Made by a program: the position numbers and the translations under genes. From the NCBI RefSeq assembly GCF_039595395.1, contig NZ_JBCNLP010000006.1:1493001-1557000 (forward strand): DNA of 64,000 bases, read 5' to 3'. Positions 35,584 to 44,653 of this stretch are shown here, piece after piece (the first letter of the stretch is position 1; each line of letters starts with the position of its first letter). The notes under the pieces were generated by a model. That model saw only the letters and a list, made by a program, of their open reading frames with translations. It searched no databases and had not been told where the DNA came from. Origin of the DNA: Novosphingobium sp. (lineage in GTDB: Bacteria > Pseudomonadota > Alphaproteobacteria > Sphingomonadales > Sphingomonadaceae).

Positions 35584-36252
35584 TCAAAGGTCAATAATAC
35601 CCCTCCGCAAGCCGACCGTTACGGCATGGGTGCGGTCCGCCACGTCAAGCTTGTTGAAGATACTGCGAAACCTTGCCTTCACGGTCTCCTCCGAAAGCCC
35701 CAACGCATGAGCGATGAGCTTGTTGGATTTGCCTCTGGCAGCAAGGGCCAGCACATCGATCTCGCGCTGCAACAAGTCCTCCTGAGCCGTGGCCAGAGCA
35801 ACGGCTTGCGCCACTTCGGGGTGCAGGGTACGCCGGCCCTGATGAGCCCCTCGTATCGCATCGCCGAGTTCACGGCGCAGACTGCTCTTGAGGACATAGC
35901 CGGTGGCCCCTGCCCGCAAGGCGCGCGTTGCCTGAACATCCCCGGTGAAGGTCGTCAGCACCAGAATTCGCGCTTCAGGATCGACATCGCGGATCGCTTC
36001 CAGCGCGTCCAGCCCGCTCATGCCCGGCATCTGGAGATCCATCAAAGTCACGTCGGGCCTGAGATTGCAGAACGCCTCCACACCCTCGCTGCCCGTTGAA
36101 GCCTGCCCCACAACCACCATATCGGCCTGACGATTGACATAGGCTGCGACACCGTCACGCAGCAATTCATGATCATCCACAACAAGGATACGGATGGTTT
36201 CGCCCGGCGCGGCAGCGATCACGCTCTTTGCCTGATTCGCAATCGAGGTCAA
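35584..36252 (-). CDS. NarL/LuxR-family response regulator
   Basis: 222 residues using a TTG start at 36252 preceded by GGGAG; no ATG lies in a sensible place, and the longer frame to 36357 adds a Cys/Arg-rich stretch. Receiver: ILVVDDHELLRDG, phospho-acceptor Asp72 in LMDLQMPG, LTTFTG, YVLKSS. LuxR HTH: REIDVLALAARGKSNKLIAH, then ALGLSEETVKARFRSIFNKL. It lies upstream of the propeller kinase on the same strand with a 111-bp gap, forming a pair with it. Regulon unknown. Confidence 0.88.
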   Translation of the reverse strand: MTSIANQAKSVIAAAPGETIRILVVDDHELLRDGVAAYVNRQADMVVVGQASTGSEGVEAFCNLRPDVTLMDLQMPGMSGLDALEAIRDVDPEARILVLTTFTGDVQATRALRAGATGYVLKSSLRRELGDAIRGAHQGRRTLHPEVAQAVALATAQEDLLQREIDVLALAARGKSNKLIAHALGLSEETVKARFRSIFNKLDVADRTHAVTVGLRRGIIDL

Positions 36253-36639
36253 AACCGGCTCCCTTCCTGCGATCCTGCAGATCGCGGGCAAGATCGATAA
36301 CCCATGCCGTGAGCAATATCCATGCCTCGCGCGGTAACGATTGGGCCGAATACCCAAAAGATAAGTGAACGTCCCCCTTTTCGATATCGCTCGGAAACCA
36401 CGTAGGCGGCATCATGCTCCTATCAGCCGAGCTTTTGGACAATGCTTCATGTCTGCCTATTTTCAGGAGTAGAGCCATGATCGCCATATCCAGTTCAGGG
36501 TTCCGCCGTGATGCCGCGGGCGATGCCACGCCCCGCGCCACGGCCATGCGAGCGTCATCGATCACGGAAACAACCACGGTTCGATTCATGCACGGCTTTC
36601 GAGAAGCATCCTCGACCAGCCGGTTTTGAGGAATTCCGC

Positions 36640-37542
36640 GTGCTTCAGACCTCAGCAAGCCCCGAATTCGTGCCCGAAGAGCGCTATATAATCGGCAAAG
36701 CCCATTATGGCGGCCCATCGACGGGCAACCCGATCTGCGTCTGGCGCACGCGTGTCCCCGTCAGCAATCCCGAGCTTGCCCTGACCTATGGCGGGCACAG
36801 CGGCCATATCGCGCGCCTCTATCTGCACAGCACGCAAGCCAGCGAGGTTCACCAGGCCCGACGCACATTCCTGGTCCCGCCGCGCTGCTCGATGGAGACC
36901 TCTTTCCGCGATGTCGGTGACCTTTGCTCCTGGCCCATCGCTCATCGGCTCGATCACATCGCATTCAGCCTTCCCACCAACGCCGTGGCGCATTGGGCCG
37001 AAAACCATGCGCTCGCCAAATGCCTGCTGCGCGATCTGCAATCCGGCCTGAGTGTGGTTGATCCCACACTGCGCGCTTTTGGCCTGGCTGTCATACCCGC
37101 TCTCAAGCAGCAGGGCGCGCTTTCCCAGTTCTTCATCGACAGCATTCTTGACGGCGTCTGTGCCTATCTTTTCAAAAGCTTCGCGACCAGCCAGCGCATC
37201 AGCAAGGGCGGGCTGGCACCCTGGCAGGAACGTCGTGCGAAAGAGATGATGGAGGCGCGGATGGCCACGGATTTCTCACTCGAGGATCTGGCGAGGGAAT
37301 GCGGCCTCTCCTCTGCCCATTTCACTCGCGCCTTTCGCCAGTCATGCGGAACCACGCCCTATAAATGGCTCATTGCAAAACGCATCGAACGTGCCAAGAA
37401 GCTCCTTCAAACCACCGATACGCCTTTGACCTGGATAGCCGCCGAATGCGGATTTTCCGATCAGGCCCACTTCACCAATGTCTTTTCAAAAACGCTGGGC
37501 CGTCCGCCCGGAGCATTCAGGAGGTACTGGGCCAGCAATTAA
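36640..37542 (+). CDS. AraC-family transcriptional regulator (long paralogue)
   Basis: 300 residues from a GTG at 36640; GAGGAA lies 6 bp upstream, and earlier in-frame Mets give a basic, low-quality extension. The N-terminal 190 residues are a ligand or dimer domain of unknown type. The C-terminal 105 residues hold two HTH motifs (FSLEDLARECGLSSAHFTRA, FRQSCGTTPYKWLIAKRIER, PLTWIAAECGFSDQAHFTNV). The linker GGLAPWQERRAKEMMEA is shared almost exactly with the short paralogue at 42507. It is divergent from the NarL-type regulator gene. Confidence 0.85.
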   Translation: MLQTSASPEFVPEERYIIGKAHYGGPSTGNPICVWRTRVPVSNPELALTYGGHSGHIARLYLHSTQASEVHQARRTFLVPPRCSMETSFRDVGDLCSWPIAHRLDHIAFSLPTNAVAHWAENHALAKCLLRDLQSGLSVVDPTLRAFGLAVIPALKQQGALSQFFIDSILDGVCAYLFKSFATSQRISKGGLAPWQERRAKEMMEARMATDFSLEDLARECGLSSAHFTRAFRQSCGTTPYKWLIAKRIERAKKLLQTTDTPLTWIAAECGFSDQAHFTNVFSKTLGRPPGAFRRYWASN

Positions 37543-37851
37543 GCGGCGCCTTCGCCTTGACCTGCAAACGACCATGCCGATCTCTCGCACCCGATGGTGC
37601 TCAAGCGCATGGTCGTTGCGTCGATCCGTTCAACCGAGCCGAGGCGAACAGCCCTCTGAAGCGATGCCGAAAGAGAAATGCCGATCCTTCGCCATACCAG
37701 TCAAGGCAATGTGCCCGCCGTTCTCGACGATGGTGATCGTCGGCAAGGCCATACCATGAGCCGTGCAACAGGTCTCGATCATGTTCAGCGTTGCCCTCTC
37801 GTGATCGCCACATTCGGGCTTGTTCGCCTCGGTCGTCCTATCATCGCTCCC
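37543..37851. other. Intergenic stretch with nothing recognised
   Basis: About 310 bp between the convergent AraC and alpha/beta-hydrolase genes. Short open frames on both strands have poor codon bias and no ribosome site. No hairpin-plus-T-run terminator was found. Confidence 0.4.
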
Positions 37852-38847
37852 TCAAGTCCGGGCAAAGCTGAGAATGTCGGCGTTGATCTGCTCGGCATGG
37901 GTCGTGGCCATGCCATGGGGATAGCCCGGATAGACCTTCAGCGTGCCATGCTTCAGCAGCTTGACCGAAAGCAGCGCGGAATCCGCGATCGGCACGATCT
38001 GGTCGTCATCGCCATGCAACACCAGCGTCGGCACGGTGATACGGCGCAGGTCCTCGGTAAAATCGGTCTCGGAAAAGGCCTTGATGCAATCGTAATGCGC
38101 CTTGGCACCGCCCATCATGCCCTGGCGCCACCAGTTGCGGATCGTGCCTTCGCTGATCGTCGCGCCGGGGCGGTTGAAGCCATAGAAAGGCCCCGAAGGC
38201 AGATCGAGAAAGAACTGGGCCCGATTGGCCAACAGCGCCGCGCGCAGCCCGTCGAAGACCTCCATCGGCAGGCCTCCGGGATTGGCCGGGGTCTTGAGCA
38301 TGATCGGGGGCACGGCGCCGATCAGCACCGCCTTCGACACACGCCCCGGCTTCGCTCGGGCGACATAGCGCGCCACCTCGCCGCCGCCGGTCGAATGGCC
38401 GACATGGATGGCGCCCTTGAGGTCGAGATGATCGGTCAGCGCCGCGACATCGGCGGCATAAGTGTCCATCTCATTGCCCGTGAAGGTCTGACTGGACCGG
38501 CCATGCCCGCGCCGGTCGTGGGCGATCACCCGGAAGCCCTTGGCCAGAAAGAAGAGCATCTGTGCATCCCAGTCGTCGCTGCTGAGCGGCCAGCCATGGT
38601 GAAACACGATCGGTTGGGCATCCCTGGCGCCCCAATCCTTGTAGAAGATGTCCGTGCCGTCGGCGGTGGTGATGCTGCTCATGTCCTGACTGTCCTTTCC
38701 GGTTGTATTGGCCTCTGCCGGCCAGCTCGATGTGAAAGTTGCAACGCCCGCGAGGCTCGCGGCGCCCGCCATGAAGCTGCGGCGTTCGATCTCCAGCGTC
38801 CGCCCGGAACGCTGGCCAGCCTGGGGGCTGTTTTCGATGGTGGGCAT
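37852..38847 (-). CDS. Tat-exported alpha/beta hydrolase (non-haem haloperoxidase/arylesterase type)
   Basis: 331 residues from [20 protein letters not shown], start fixed by AGGAGA 7 bp upstream. A twin-arginine signal ([20 protein letters not shown]) is followed by the hydrolase: [15 protein letters not shown] (oxyanion), [12 protein letters not shown] (nucleophile Ser), Asp in HGDDDQIVP, and His in YPHGMATTH. The core is typical of cofactor-free perhydrolases or arylesterases. It is divergent from the FixJ-type regulator gene at 39053. Twin-arginine export of this family is less usual than cytoplasmic location. Substrate unknown. Confidence 0.85.
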   Translation of the reverse strand: MPTIENSPQAGQRSGRTLEIERRSFMAGAASLAGVATFTSSWPAEANTTGKDSQDMSSITTADGTDIFYKDWGARDAQPIVFHHGWPLSSDDWDAQMLFFLAKGFRVIAHDRRGHGRSSQTFTGNEMDTYAADVAALTDHLDLKGAIHVGHSTGGGEVARYVARAKPGRVSKAVLIGAVPPIMLKTPANPGGLPMEVFDGLRAALLANRAQFFLDLPSGPFYGFNRPGATISEGTIRNWWRQGMMGGAKAHYDCIKAFSETDFTEDLRRITVPTLVLHGDDDQIVPIADSALLSVKLLKHGTLKVYPGYPHGMATTHAEQINADILSFART

Positions 38848-39052
38848 CGATCTTTCTCCTGTCGGGCGGTTTGCGCCCTTCCGATGGAGGTGAAGATCGT
38901 TGCTGAGCGGCATCCCGTCTTGGTCAATCAGATCGCTTTTGCATAAGGCGCACACGGAGTGACAAGATGGCAAGCGCCCGGATCGACGCGGACTGCAACG
39001 CATGTTAAATGGCGCCATCCGTTTGGTTGTAATGGATAATGACGAGGGACGC

Positions 39053-39688
39053 ATGAGCAAGGTCGGGACTGTTCACATCATCGACGATGACGAGGATGTT
39101 CGAACATCACTCGATCAACTGGTCCGCTCGGCGGGCTACGCCACCATGACCTATGGCAGCCTTGAAACCTTTGTGCCGGAGGCGGCCAGTGCAGCACTCG
39201 GCTGCGTCCTGCTCGATGTTCGCATGCCCGGCGCGAACGGGTTGGAATTCCAGGAGCAATTGGCGCGCGATGGCTGCGATCTCTCCGTCATCATGATGAC
39301 GGGCCATGGGGACATTCCCATGTCCGTGCGGGCGATGAAGGCGGGCGCTGTCGATTTCCTGCCCAAGCCCTTCGATGATGACCAGATGCTCGATGCGATC
39401 AGCGCCGCCATCTCACGCGACCGTCGGCGCTTCACGGAGCGCAGCGCCAGTGCGGAAATCGCCGCGCGCTATGCCACGCTCACCCCGCGTGAGCGGCAGG
39501 TGATGGCACTGGTGACCGCCGGCAAGCTCAACAAGCAAAGCGCCTACGAACTGGGGCTCAGCGAGATCACTGTGAAAGTGCATCGGCGATCGGCCATGAC
39601 CAAGATGCAGGCCGCCTCTCTTGCCGATCTCGTCAAGATGGCGCAGTCCCTGCCCGTTTCACAGGCTGCAGCCGATGACCCCGCCTAG
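39053..39688 (+). CDS. FixJ/TtrR-type response regulator
   Basis: 211 residues from [20 protein letters not shown] with GAGGGA before the ATG. Phospho-acceptor Asp55 in [27 protein letters not shown] (FixJ-type alpha4), LPKPFDD, and a LuxR HTH ([40 protein letters not shown]). Its stop overlaps the convergent receiver-only gene by 4 bp. It is likely a partner of the PAS kinase at 40257. It is divergent from the Tat hydrolase gene, a possible target. Confidence 0.9.
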   Translation: MSKVGTVHIIDDDEDVRTSLDQLVRSAGYATMTYGSLETFVPEAASAALGCVLLDVRMPGANGLEFQEQLARDGCDLSVIMMTGHGDIPMSVRAMKAGAVDFLPKPFDDDQMLDAISAAISRDRRRFTERSASAEIAARYATLTPRERQVMALVTAGKLNKQSAYELGLSEITVKVHRRSAMTKMQAASLADLVKMAQSLPVSQAAADDPA

Positions 39689-40059
39689 GCTACCGCGCCA
39701 AGCGCGGCTTCGACGCATTCAACAAGTGCGTCCGGATCAAAAGGCTTGCGTAGCAGGCAGTAGGGATCGCAGGCCTCGGCACGGCCCAGAACATGAGCTT
39801 CATTGCGCGCGGTGACGATGATCACCGGCGTGCCCGGTGCGTCCCGGTCGATCCGGCGCTTCAAATCCACGCCATCCATGCCCGACATCTGGATATCCGT
39901 GATGACGCAACCGGCATTGCCCATGACATCCGATGCCAGGAAACTTTCGGCAGAGTCATGACCGCTCGTACGATAACCGCAGGAACGCAGAAGTTCATCG
40001 ATTGCAGTCCGCAGCACATCGTCATCTTCAACGATCGCTACCAGGGGACTCGTAACCAT
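39685..40059 (-). CDS. Single-domain response regulator (receiver only)
   Basis: 124 residues made only of a receiver: VAIVEDDDVLRTAIDELL, phospho-acceptor Asp55 in VITDIQMSGMDG, VTARNEAHV and LRKPFDPDAL. There is no output domain, so it may be a phosphate shuttle or sink between the PAS kinase at 40257 (divergent, about 200 bp away) and the FixJ-type regulator at 39053 (convergent, overlapping by 4 bp). The three genes form a compact phosphotransfer cluster. Confidence 0.87.
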   Translation of the reverse strand: MVTSPLVAIVEDDDVLRTAIDELLRSCGYRTSGHDSAESFLASDVMGNAGCVITDIQMSGMDGVDLKRRIDRDAPGTPVIIVTARNEAHVLGRAEACDPYCLLRKPFDPDALVECVEAALGAVA

Positions 40060-40256
40060 GTGCCAACTTTCTTTCGCAGGGCAGAGAGCCCCTATGCTTC
40101 ACCGCTCCAAGTGGCATCGGTACCGGGATATAGCAATTATACGATAGTGTCGCGGCACTGCAGCAGCACGCTGCCGCGGCATTCCAGGACCAACAGGCGC
40201 CGGATCCTGACAGGGTTTCGGCATCACAAAAACAGCAGCGCCGTCAGGGAGTTACC

Positions 40257-41969
40257 ATGATCAAGATCCAACCGGGCGAAAGCGACGTTCTGCAGCGGCT
40301 GCAAGAAAGCGAGTATCGCTACAGCAATCTTTTCAACGCCATGCCCGCCTGCTTCTGGGAGCTCGATTTCCGGGAGGTGGGCATCATACTGCGGCGCTGG
40401 GGCGAAGAGGGTGTCATCGATTTCGTCTCTCATCTCGATGACCCTGCAAACATCCTCACCCTGATGCGCGCAACCCGTGTGGTCGATTGCAACGAGCGAA
40501 CGATCGCCGTTTTCGGTCGCGGGCTCAAGGATGAGCTGATCACCACCATCGACCATTTCTGGCCGCCCGAAAGCTATGCGGTCTATGCCCGATCGGTGCT
40601 GGCCTACATGGCGGGGCAACCCGGTTTCTCGGCGGAAACCACCTTGCTCAGCTTGGCGGGTGAGCAACGGGAAGTGCTGTTCACGGCCTGTTTCCCGGTC
40701 GAACTGGCAACAGCGGGAAGCATGCTGGTCGGCATCATGGATCTCTCCGAGACCAAGCGGGCACTGCGGGACCTGCGTCACGCCAAGCTGCGCGCCGATA
40801 CGCTGGCCGAAGCACAGGCCTTCGCCTTCTGGCAGCTTGATTGCAGCGTCACCAACCGCATGCTGGGCGAGCTGAAGGCCCAGGGCGTGACCGATCTGCG
40901 CGCCTATATGGACGAGCATCCCGATTTCGTGGTCCGGGCGCTTGAGGCCACCATCGTCACCGATATCAACCAGAAGAGCATCGAGCTCTATGGCTTGAGA
41001 GACAAGAGCGATGCTCTGGGCAAATCCATTCTCGGCTATTGGCTGCCGGGCCGTTACGAAGCCTTCGAGGGCAGCATCGAGGCCGGCTTCAACGGCAAAT
41101 CCCAGTTCCAGATGGTGACCCGCACCCGCACCTTCGACGGACGCGAGGTCGATTGCCGCTTCTGGATGGCTGCCCCGCCCGAGATGCGGGCCAGCGGAAC
41201 GGTGATGGTCGCCATTCAGGACCTGACCGAGGAGATCGCCTCCCGCCGCGAAATCGAAAGCCTGCGCGAAGGTCTGGCTCATGCCGGTCGCGTGCTGATG
41301 CTGGGTGAGTTCGCCGCCTCGATCGCGCATGAAATCAACCAGCCGCTCACCGCGCTCAAGGCGGCCTCCTCGGCAGCGCGCCGCTGGCTGGCCCTCACGC
41401 CACCCGATCTGGAGCAAGCCGCCGCGTCACTCGCCACCATCGCGAAAAGCGCGCATCGTGCGGGCGAGATCGTCGACCGTATCCGGGGCATGGCGGTCAA
41501 AAGGCAGCCTCAACGCGAGCTTGTGGAGGTACGGGGTCTGGTCGATGAAGCGGTCGATTTCGTCAGCCGCGAGTTGCACGCCTTTCGCACCGTGCCTGTG
41601 GTGATCATCCCGCGCGATACACCCGGCATCCTGGTGGATCGCACGCAGATTCAACAGGTGCTGGTCAATCTGATCATCAACGCTCTGCAGGCCATGGACC
41701 AAGCCGGGTCGCCGGTACGCAAGGTCACCATCAGCGTGGAGCCAGCCGAGGACAGCACGCTCGCCTTTTCAGTTCGCGACAGCGGCCCCGGCTTCGAGCC
41801 CGACCACGTAAAACGCCTGTTCGAGCACTTCTTCACCACCAAGGAAGGGGGCATGGGCATCGGCCTGACGATTTGCCAGTCGATCATCCACGCCCATGAA
41901 GGCCGCATCCTTGCACTGAACGCGCAAGAAGGCGGTGCCGAATTCCGCTTTACGCTACCGACCGGGTGA
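40257..41969 (+). CDS. Cytoplasmic PAS-domain sensor histidine kinase
   Basis: 570 residues. Two PAS-like regions, each with a [N-A]-M-P-x-x-F/W-W-E/Q-L-D motif: about residues 15-165 (NLFNAMPACFWELDFREVGI) and about 180-330 (EAQAFAFWQLDCSV; RTFDGREVDCRFWMAAPPEM). The DctB/FixL-type H-box is LGEFAASIAHEINQPLTALK with His358, then HATPase_c (VLVNLIINALQAM, SGPGFE, GGMGIGLTIC). There is no transmembrane helix, so it senses a cytoplasmic cue. Neighbouring regulators at 39053 and 39685 are the probable partners. Confidence 0.9.
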   Translation: MIKIQPGESDVLQRLQESEYRYSNLFNAMPACFWELDFREVGIILRRWGEEGVIDFVSHLDDPANILTLMRATRVVDCNERTIAVFGRGLKDELITTIDHFWPPESYAVYARSVLAYMAGQPGFSAETTLLSLAGEQREVLFTACFPVELATAGSMLVGIMDLSETKRALRDLRHAKLRADTLAEAQAFAFWQLDCSVTNRMLGELKAQGVTDLRAYMDEHPDFVVRALEATIVTDINQKSIELYGLRDKSDALGKSILGYWLPGRYEAFEGSIEAGFNGKSQFQMVTRTRTFDGREVDCRFWMAAPPEMRASGTVMVAIQDLTEEIASRREIESLREGLAHAGRVLMLGEFAASIAHEINQPLTALKAASSAARRWLALTPPDLEQAAASLATIAKSAHRAGEIVDRIRGMAVKRQPQRELVEVRGLVDEAVDFVSRELHAFRTVPVVIIPRDTPGILVDRTQIQQVLVNLIINALQAMDQAGSPVRKVTISVEPAEDSTLAFSVRDSGPGFEPDHVKRLFEHFFTTKEGGMGIGLTICQSIIHAHEGRILALNAQEGGAEFRFTLPTG

Positions 41970-42273
41970 AGGCTGCGACCAGCCATCCCAGGGCTTTTTC
42001 CGCGGTGCATTCAGCTCCCCTGCCAAGGGGCACTGGATGCATTTGTTTTATAGATATTTTCCAGCGCAAGGTGGAGTGCTTGCCCAGCCTGCCCACCATC
42101 TAAACCCAAACCTATACCTTCGGTCAACTATCGCGATACCGTCGCAAAGTCTTATCAGCAGATCCGAAGACGAAACACCCCCCATAAAGCCATCACCGCT
42201 CGCTCAACGATGAAGGACCAGACCGATGACTGGTGCGTATCTTCCTGCCTGCGATGAATTCAGTTCTTATTAT
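41970..42273. other. Intergenic stretch after the PAS kinase
   Basis: About 300 bp, more AT-rich than its surroundings around 42040-42180, with no recognisable gene. It may hold the promoter for the AraC-type gene at 42507. No repeat or hairpin of note. Confidence 0.35.
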
Positions 42274-42459
42274 TCAGGAAAATTCTTTCGCAGGGCAGTT
42301 CACAGGAACATGTCTTCCGTCACAGCGGCTGTCGCCGATCTTCAAGGCCTGGGCGAAAGGACGCTCGGCCTGCTTCGGGTCAGGCAGGGGTTCTTCCTTG
42401 AGGCCTTTATCCGCACCGATGGAAATCTCGTTTTGGCCCTGATCCTTGCCGCTTTTCAT
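42274..42459 (-). CDS. Possible small hydrophilic protein, opposite an alternative plus-strand frame
   Basis: 61 residues from MKSGKDQGQNEISIGADKGL, then KEEPLPDPKQAERPFAQALK to KEFS. Codon third positions are mostly G/C and the composition is typical of a small soluble protein, but the ribosome site is poor. The opposite strand has a 94-residue frame (42226-42510) with AAGGAC before its ATG and a stop overlapping the AraC start as ATGA. Only one of the two is likely real, and the sequence alone does not settle it; the minus-strand reading has slightly better codon bias. Confidence 0.3.
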   Translation of the reverse strand: MKSGKDQGQNEISIGADKGLKEEPLPDPKQAERPFAQALKIGDSRCDGRHVPVNCPAKEFS

Positions 42460-42506
42460 ACGGGCATGATGCCCCCGTTCCCCCTTCAGCAAAGGAGCAC
42501 TCAGCC

Positions 42507-43124
42507 ATGATGCCTCTTGCCATCGAACACAACATCATGACGCTTCCGCCGCTGTATCGCGGCGAGGTGGCGGAGCATGCCGCGCCTGCCGCCCGGACCC
42601 TGCCGGCAGAGGCCCATGGATTGGCCGATATGGTGCTGAAAACCTTCGCGCTGAGCCTTGGATCGGCGCTGGAAACCGGTCTGCCGCCAGACGAAGCCTT
42701 TGTCGATCATATCCTGCTGGGTGTCAGCAGCTATCTTCAGCGCACGGTCAGGACAGCGCTCAAACCGATGCGGGGCGGTCTCGCCCCCTGGCAGGAACGT
42801 CGCGCCAAGGAGATGATGGAAACAGGCAAGCAGCAGGATCTGAGCATCGGCGATCTGGCGGCAGCCTGCGGCCTGTCCGCCACGCATTTCTCGCGCGCCT
42901 TTCGCCAGTCTTGCGGCACCACGCCGCATCGCTGGATGATGGGCAGGCGTCTGGAGAAAGCGCAGGCCCTGCTTCAGGAGACGGATATGCCGCTCGCCAG
43001 CATCGCCATGGAATGCGGATTTGCCGATCAGGCTCATCTCACCAACGCCTTCTCCAAGCAGTTCGGCTCGCCCCCCGGAGCCATGCGCCGCCTGTGGCGC
43101 AACAATGCGGGCGCCATGCTCTGA
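42507..43124 (+). CDS. AraC-family regulator, short paralogue
   Basis: 205 residues. AAAGGAG lies 10 bp before the ATG. The C-terminal two HTH motifs (LSIGDLAAACGLSATHFSRA, FRQSCGTTPHRWMMGRRLEK, PLASIAMECGFADQAHLTNA) and the linker GGLAPWQERRAKEMMET are very close to the 300-residue AraC protein at 36640. The N-terminal sensor half is reduced to about 90 residues, so ligand binding probably differs or is lost. It may compete with the long paralogue for the same sites. Confidence 0.87.
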   Translation: MMPLAIEHNIMTLPPLYRGEVAEHAAPAARTLPAEAHGLADMVLKTFALSLGSALETGLPPDEAFVDHILLGVSSYLQRTVRTALKPMRGGLAPWQERRAKEMMETGKQQDLSIGDLAAACGLSATHFSRAFRQSCGTTPHRWMMGRRLEKAQALLQETDMPLASIAMECGFADQAHLTNAFSKQFGSPPGAMRRLWRNNAGAML

Positions 43125-43186
43125 GCTCCCGTTTCCTTTCATCCATTCGCTTGAGATCGTTCGGCGCAATAAGAGGCGGGCTGGTC

Positions 43187-43432
43187 ATGACGACACACTG
43201 CAAGCCATCCAGTTCGACACGCCCCCATGTATCGCGCAGTTGGAAACCACGCTTGTCGCGTCGCCATCTGGAACCGCTGCTTGTCAGCTTTTTCATCCTA
43301 TGTGCCGGTTTCGCCCTTTTCCGTGTCGTCCTGAACGAGGGCGAGGATGGCATGCTGGCGCTGCTCGCCCCCATCGTCATCTTTATTGCGGTGGGATCAC
43401 TGTTCACCGGCCACGAAACCGGAAGGCATTGA
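43187..43432 (+). CDS. Small inner-membrane protein (paralogue of 60820-61074)
   Basis: 81 residues from MTTHCKPSSSTRPHVSRSWK. A basic N-terminus is followed by two predicted membrane helices: LVSFFILCAGFALFRVV (about 33-49) and MLALLAPIVIFIAVGSLF (about 56-73), joined by a short acidic turn NEGEDG. The second helix and the turn match the small protein at 60820-61074 (QPPDQGELALLAPMVAVVVV). It sits between the AraC gene and another small gene. Function unknown. Confidence 0.6.
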   Translation: MTTHCKPSSSTRPHVSRSWKPRLSRRHLEPLLVSFFILCAGFALFRVVLNEGEDGMLALLAPIVIFIAVGSLFTGHETGRH

Positions 43433-43433
43433 T

Positions 43434-43811
43434 ATGCTCGACCTGCCCCATGCCGAAGCCATCGAAGATTGCGGTGCGCCCTGGACACCCTTCCCCGCGA
43501 AAAGAAGGAAAGACGCAGCCGTCACTGAACCGCTCGACACACTATCCCTGCGCGTTGTTCACTTGGCCCGAGAGGAGGCCTGGCGTAGTCTCGCGCTTCA
43601 GACCGCCGCTGCGCGGCTGATGCATTGGCTGCTTGGCGATATCGAAACGCCGCGTCCGCTTGCCAGCCCCCGCCTCGAAATGCTGAGGGTTTTCTGTACT
43701 TTCATCGTGCTGGGCGACAGGCGCAGCAGCAGCATCGCGCAAAGCCTTTTGGAAAAGGGCCATTACAGCAGCGCGCAATTGGCCGAGGCCAGCGCCTTGA
43801 GTCTGGCCTGA
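43434..43811 (+). CDS. Hypothetical protein
   Basis: 125 residues from MLDLPHAEAIEDCGAPWTPF. GGAAGG lies 8 bp before the ATG, only 1 bp after the stop of the previous small membrane-protein gene, so they are translationally coupled. The C-terminal half is helical (EEAWRSLALQTAAARLMHWL; RVFCTFIVLGDRRSSSIAQS; YSSAQLAEASALSLA). No signal peptide or domain recognised. It ends 4 bp before the convergent TetR gene. Confidence 0.6.
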   Translation: MLDLPHAEAIEDCGAPWTPFPAKRRKDAAVTEPLDTLSLRVVHLAREEAWRSLALQTAAARLMHWLLGDIETPRPLASPRLEMLRVFCTFIVLGDRRSSSIAQSLLEKGHYSSAQLAEASALSLA

Positions 43812-43815
43812 ATGC

Positions 43816-44385
43816 TCAGCCTGCCGGATCAATCAGGCCAGCCATCTGGCTCGACACAGCGCGCAAAATATCATCCGCAAAGGCCTGATCGACCTGCGAC
43901 ACAGCGCGAGACAAGGCCATGCCGCCCACCATGGCCGCGAACAGCAGCACGGCGCGATCCCTGTTCTCCTGCCCGTCACTGCCAGTCAGGGTTTCGGAGA
44001 CGAGTTCAACAAAGCGCTCGATCCCCGCACGGAAGGCTTGCTGCGTCGCTGGGGGCTGGCGCCAGATTTCAGACACCAGCGCGGCATTCGGGCATCCAAG
44101 TTCCGGATGATTGCGATGATCGACTGAGAAATAGGTCTGAACAAAGGCATCCGGGCTCAGACCGGTGAACGTGCTGATCGTGTCATCAAAGCTGTGCCGC
44201 GTGGCCTCGGCCTGAAGAACCTCTTTCGATTTGAAGTGACTGTAGAGCGCACCGTGAGACAGGCTGGCTGCGCGTGCAACTTCGGCAACGCTCATCTGGT
44301 CGAAACCGCGCAAGCGGATCTGCTCGGCTGCGGCACGCAGGATCGCTTCTCGGTTTTCGGTGGCCTGGGCCTTGGTAACTTTCAT
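43816..44385 (-). CDS. TetR/AcrR-family transcriptional regulator
   Basis: 189 residues. N-terminal HTH: NREAILRAAAEQIRLRGFDQ, then MSVAEVARAASLSHGALYSHFKSK, followed by a helical ligand domain with ELGCPNAALVSEI, a cysteine-containing block typical of the YxaF/LmrA-like group. It is divergent from the SDR gene at 44654 with about 270 bp between them containing repeated ATTCATTGCA sites. It is a likely repressor of the SDR pair, induced by an electrophile or aldehyde. Confidence 0.88.
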   Translation of the reverse strand: MKVTKAQATENREAILRAAAEQIRLRGFDQMSVAEVARAASLSHGALYSHFKSKEVLQAEATRHSFDDTISTFTGLSPDAFVQTYFSVDHRNHPELGCPNAALVSEIWRQPPATQQAFRAGIERFVELVSETLTGSDGQENRDRAVLLFAAMVGGMALSRAVSQVDQAFADDILRAVSSQMAGLIDPAG

Positions 44386-44439
44386 GGGCGACTGTCCGTT
44401 GCAGCGGGCGCCTCACGATGACGGATCGGCAGCCGGCCT

Positions 44440-44598
44440 ATTCATTGCATTCATAATTATAGATCCAGAACCGCATTTATCAAGAGCTATGCCGCAGCGG
44501 CCCCCATGCCCGCGCCAGCGCCCTTCACGTCGTCGATTTTGCCCCCTTGACATTAATCATTACATTCACCATCAATACATTCATTGCAGACGTAATGA
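44440..44598. promoter_or_regulatory. Divergent control region with repeated 10-mer
   Basis: ATTCATTGCA occurs at 44440-44449 and again at 44579-44588, one near each gene of the divergent TetR/SDR pair. A TTGACA box (44547-44552) faces the SDR gene, and TCATTAC (44557-44563) with GTAATGA (44592-44598) form a 7-bp inverted repeat around the expected start site. The region is markedly AT-rich. These fit TetR operators, but the assignment is inferred. Confidence 0.4.
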
Positions 44599-44653
44599 TA
44601 AAAACCCTCACCCCGACCGGGCTCATGCCCTCACCACAGAAAGGACCATCACC

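Noticed and set aside
36173..36718. Minus-strand frame with MNRTVVVSVIDDARMAVARG
   Set aside because: No ribosome site, overlaps the regulator start and the AraC 5' region, and shows no recognised family; could be real but is not supported.
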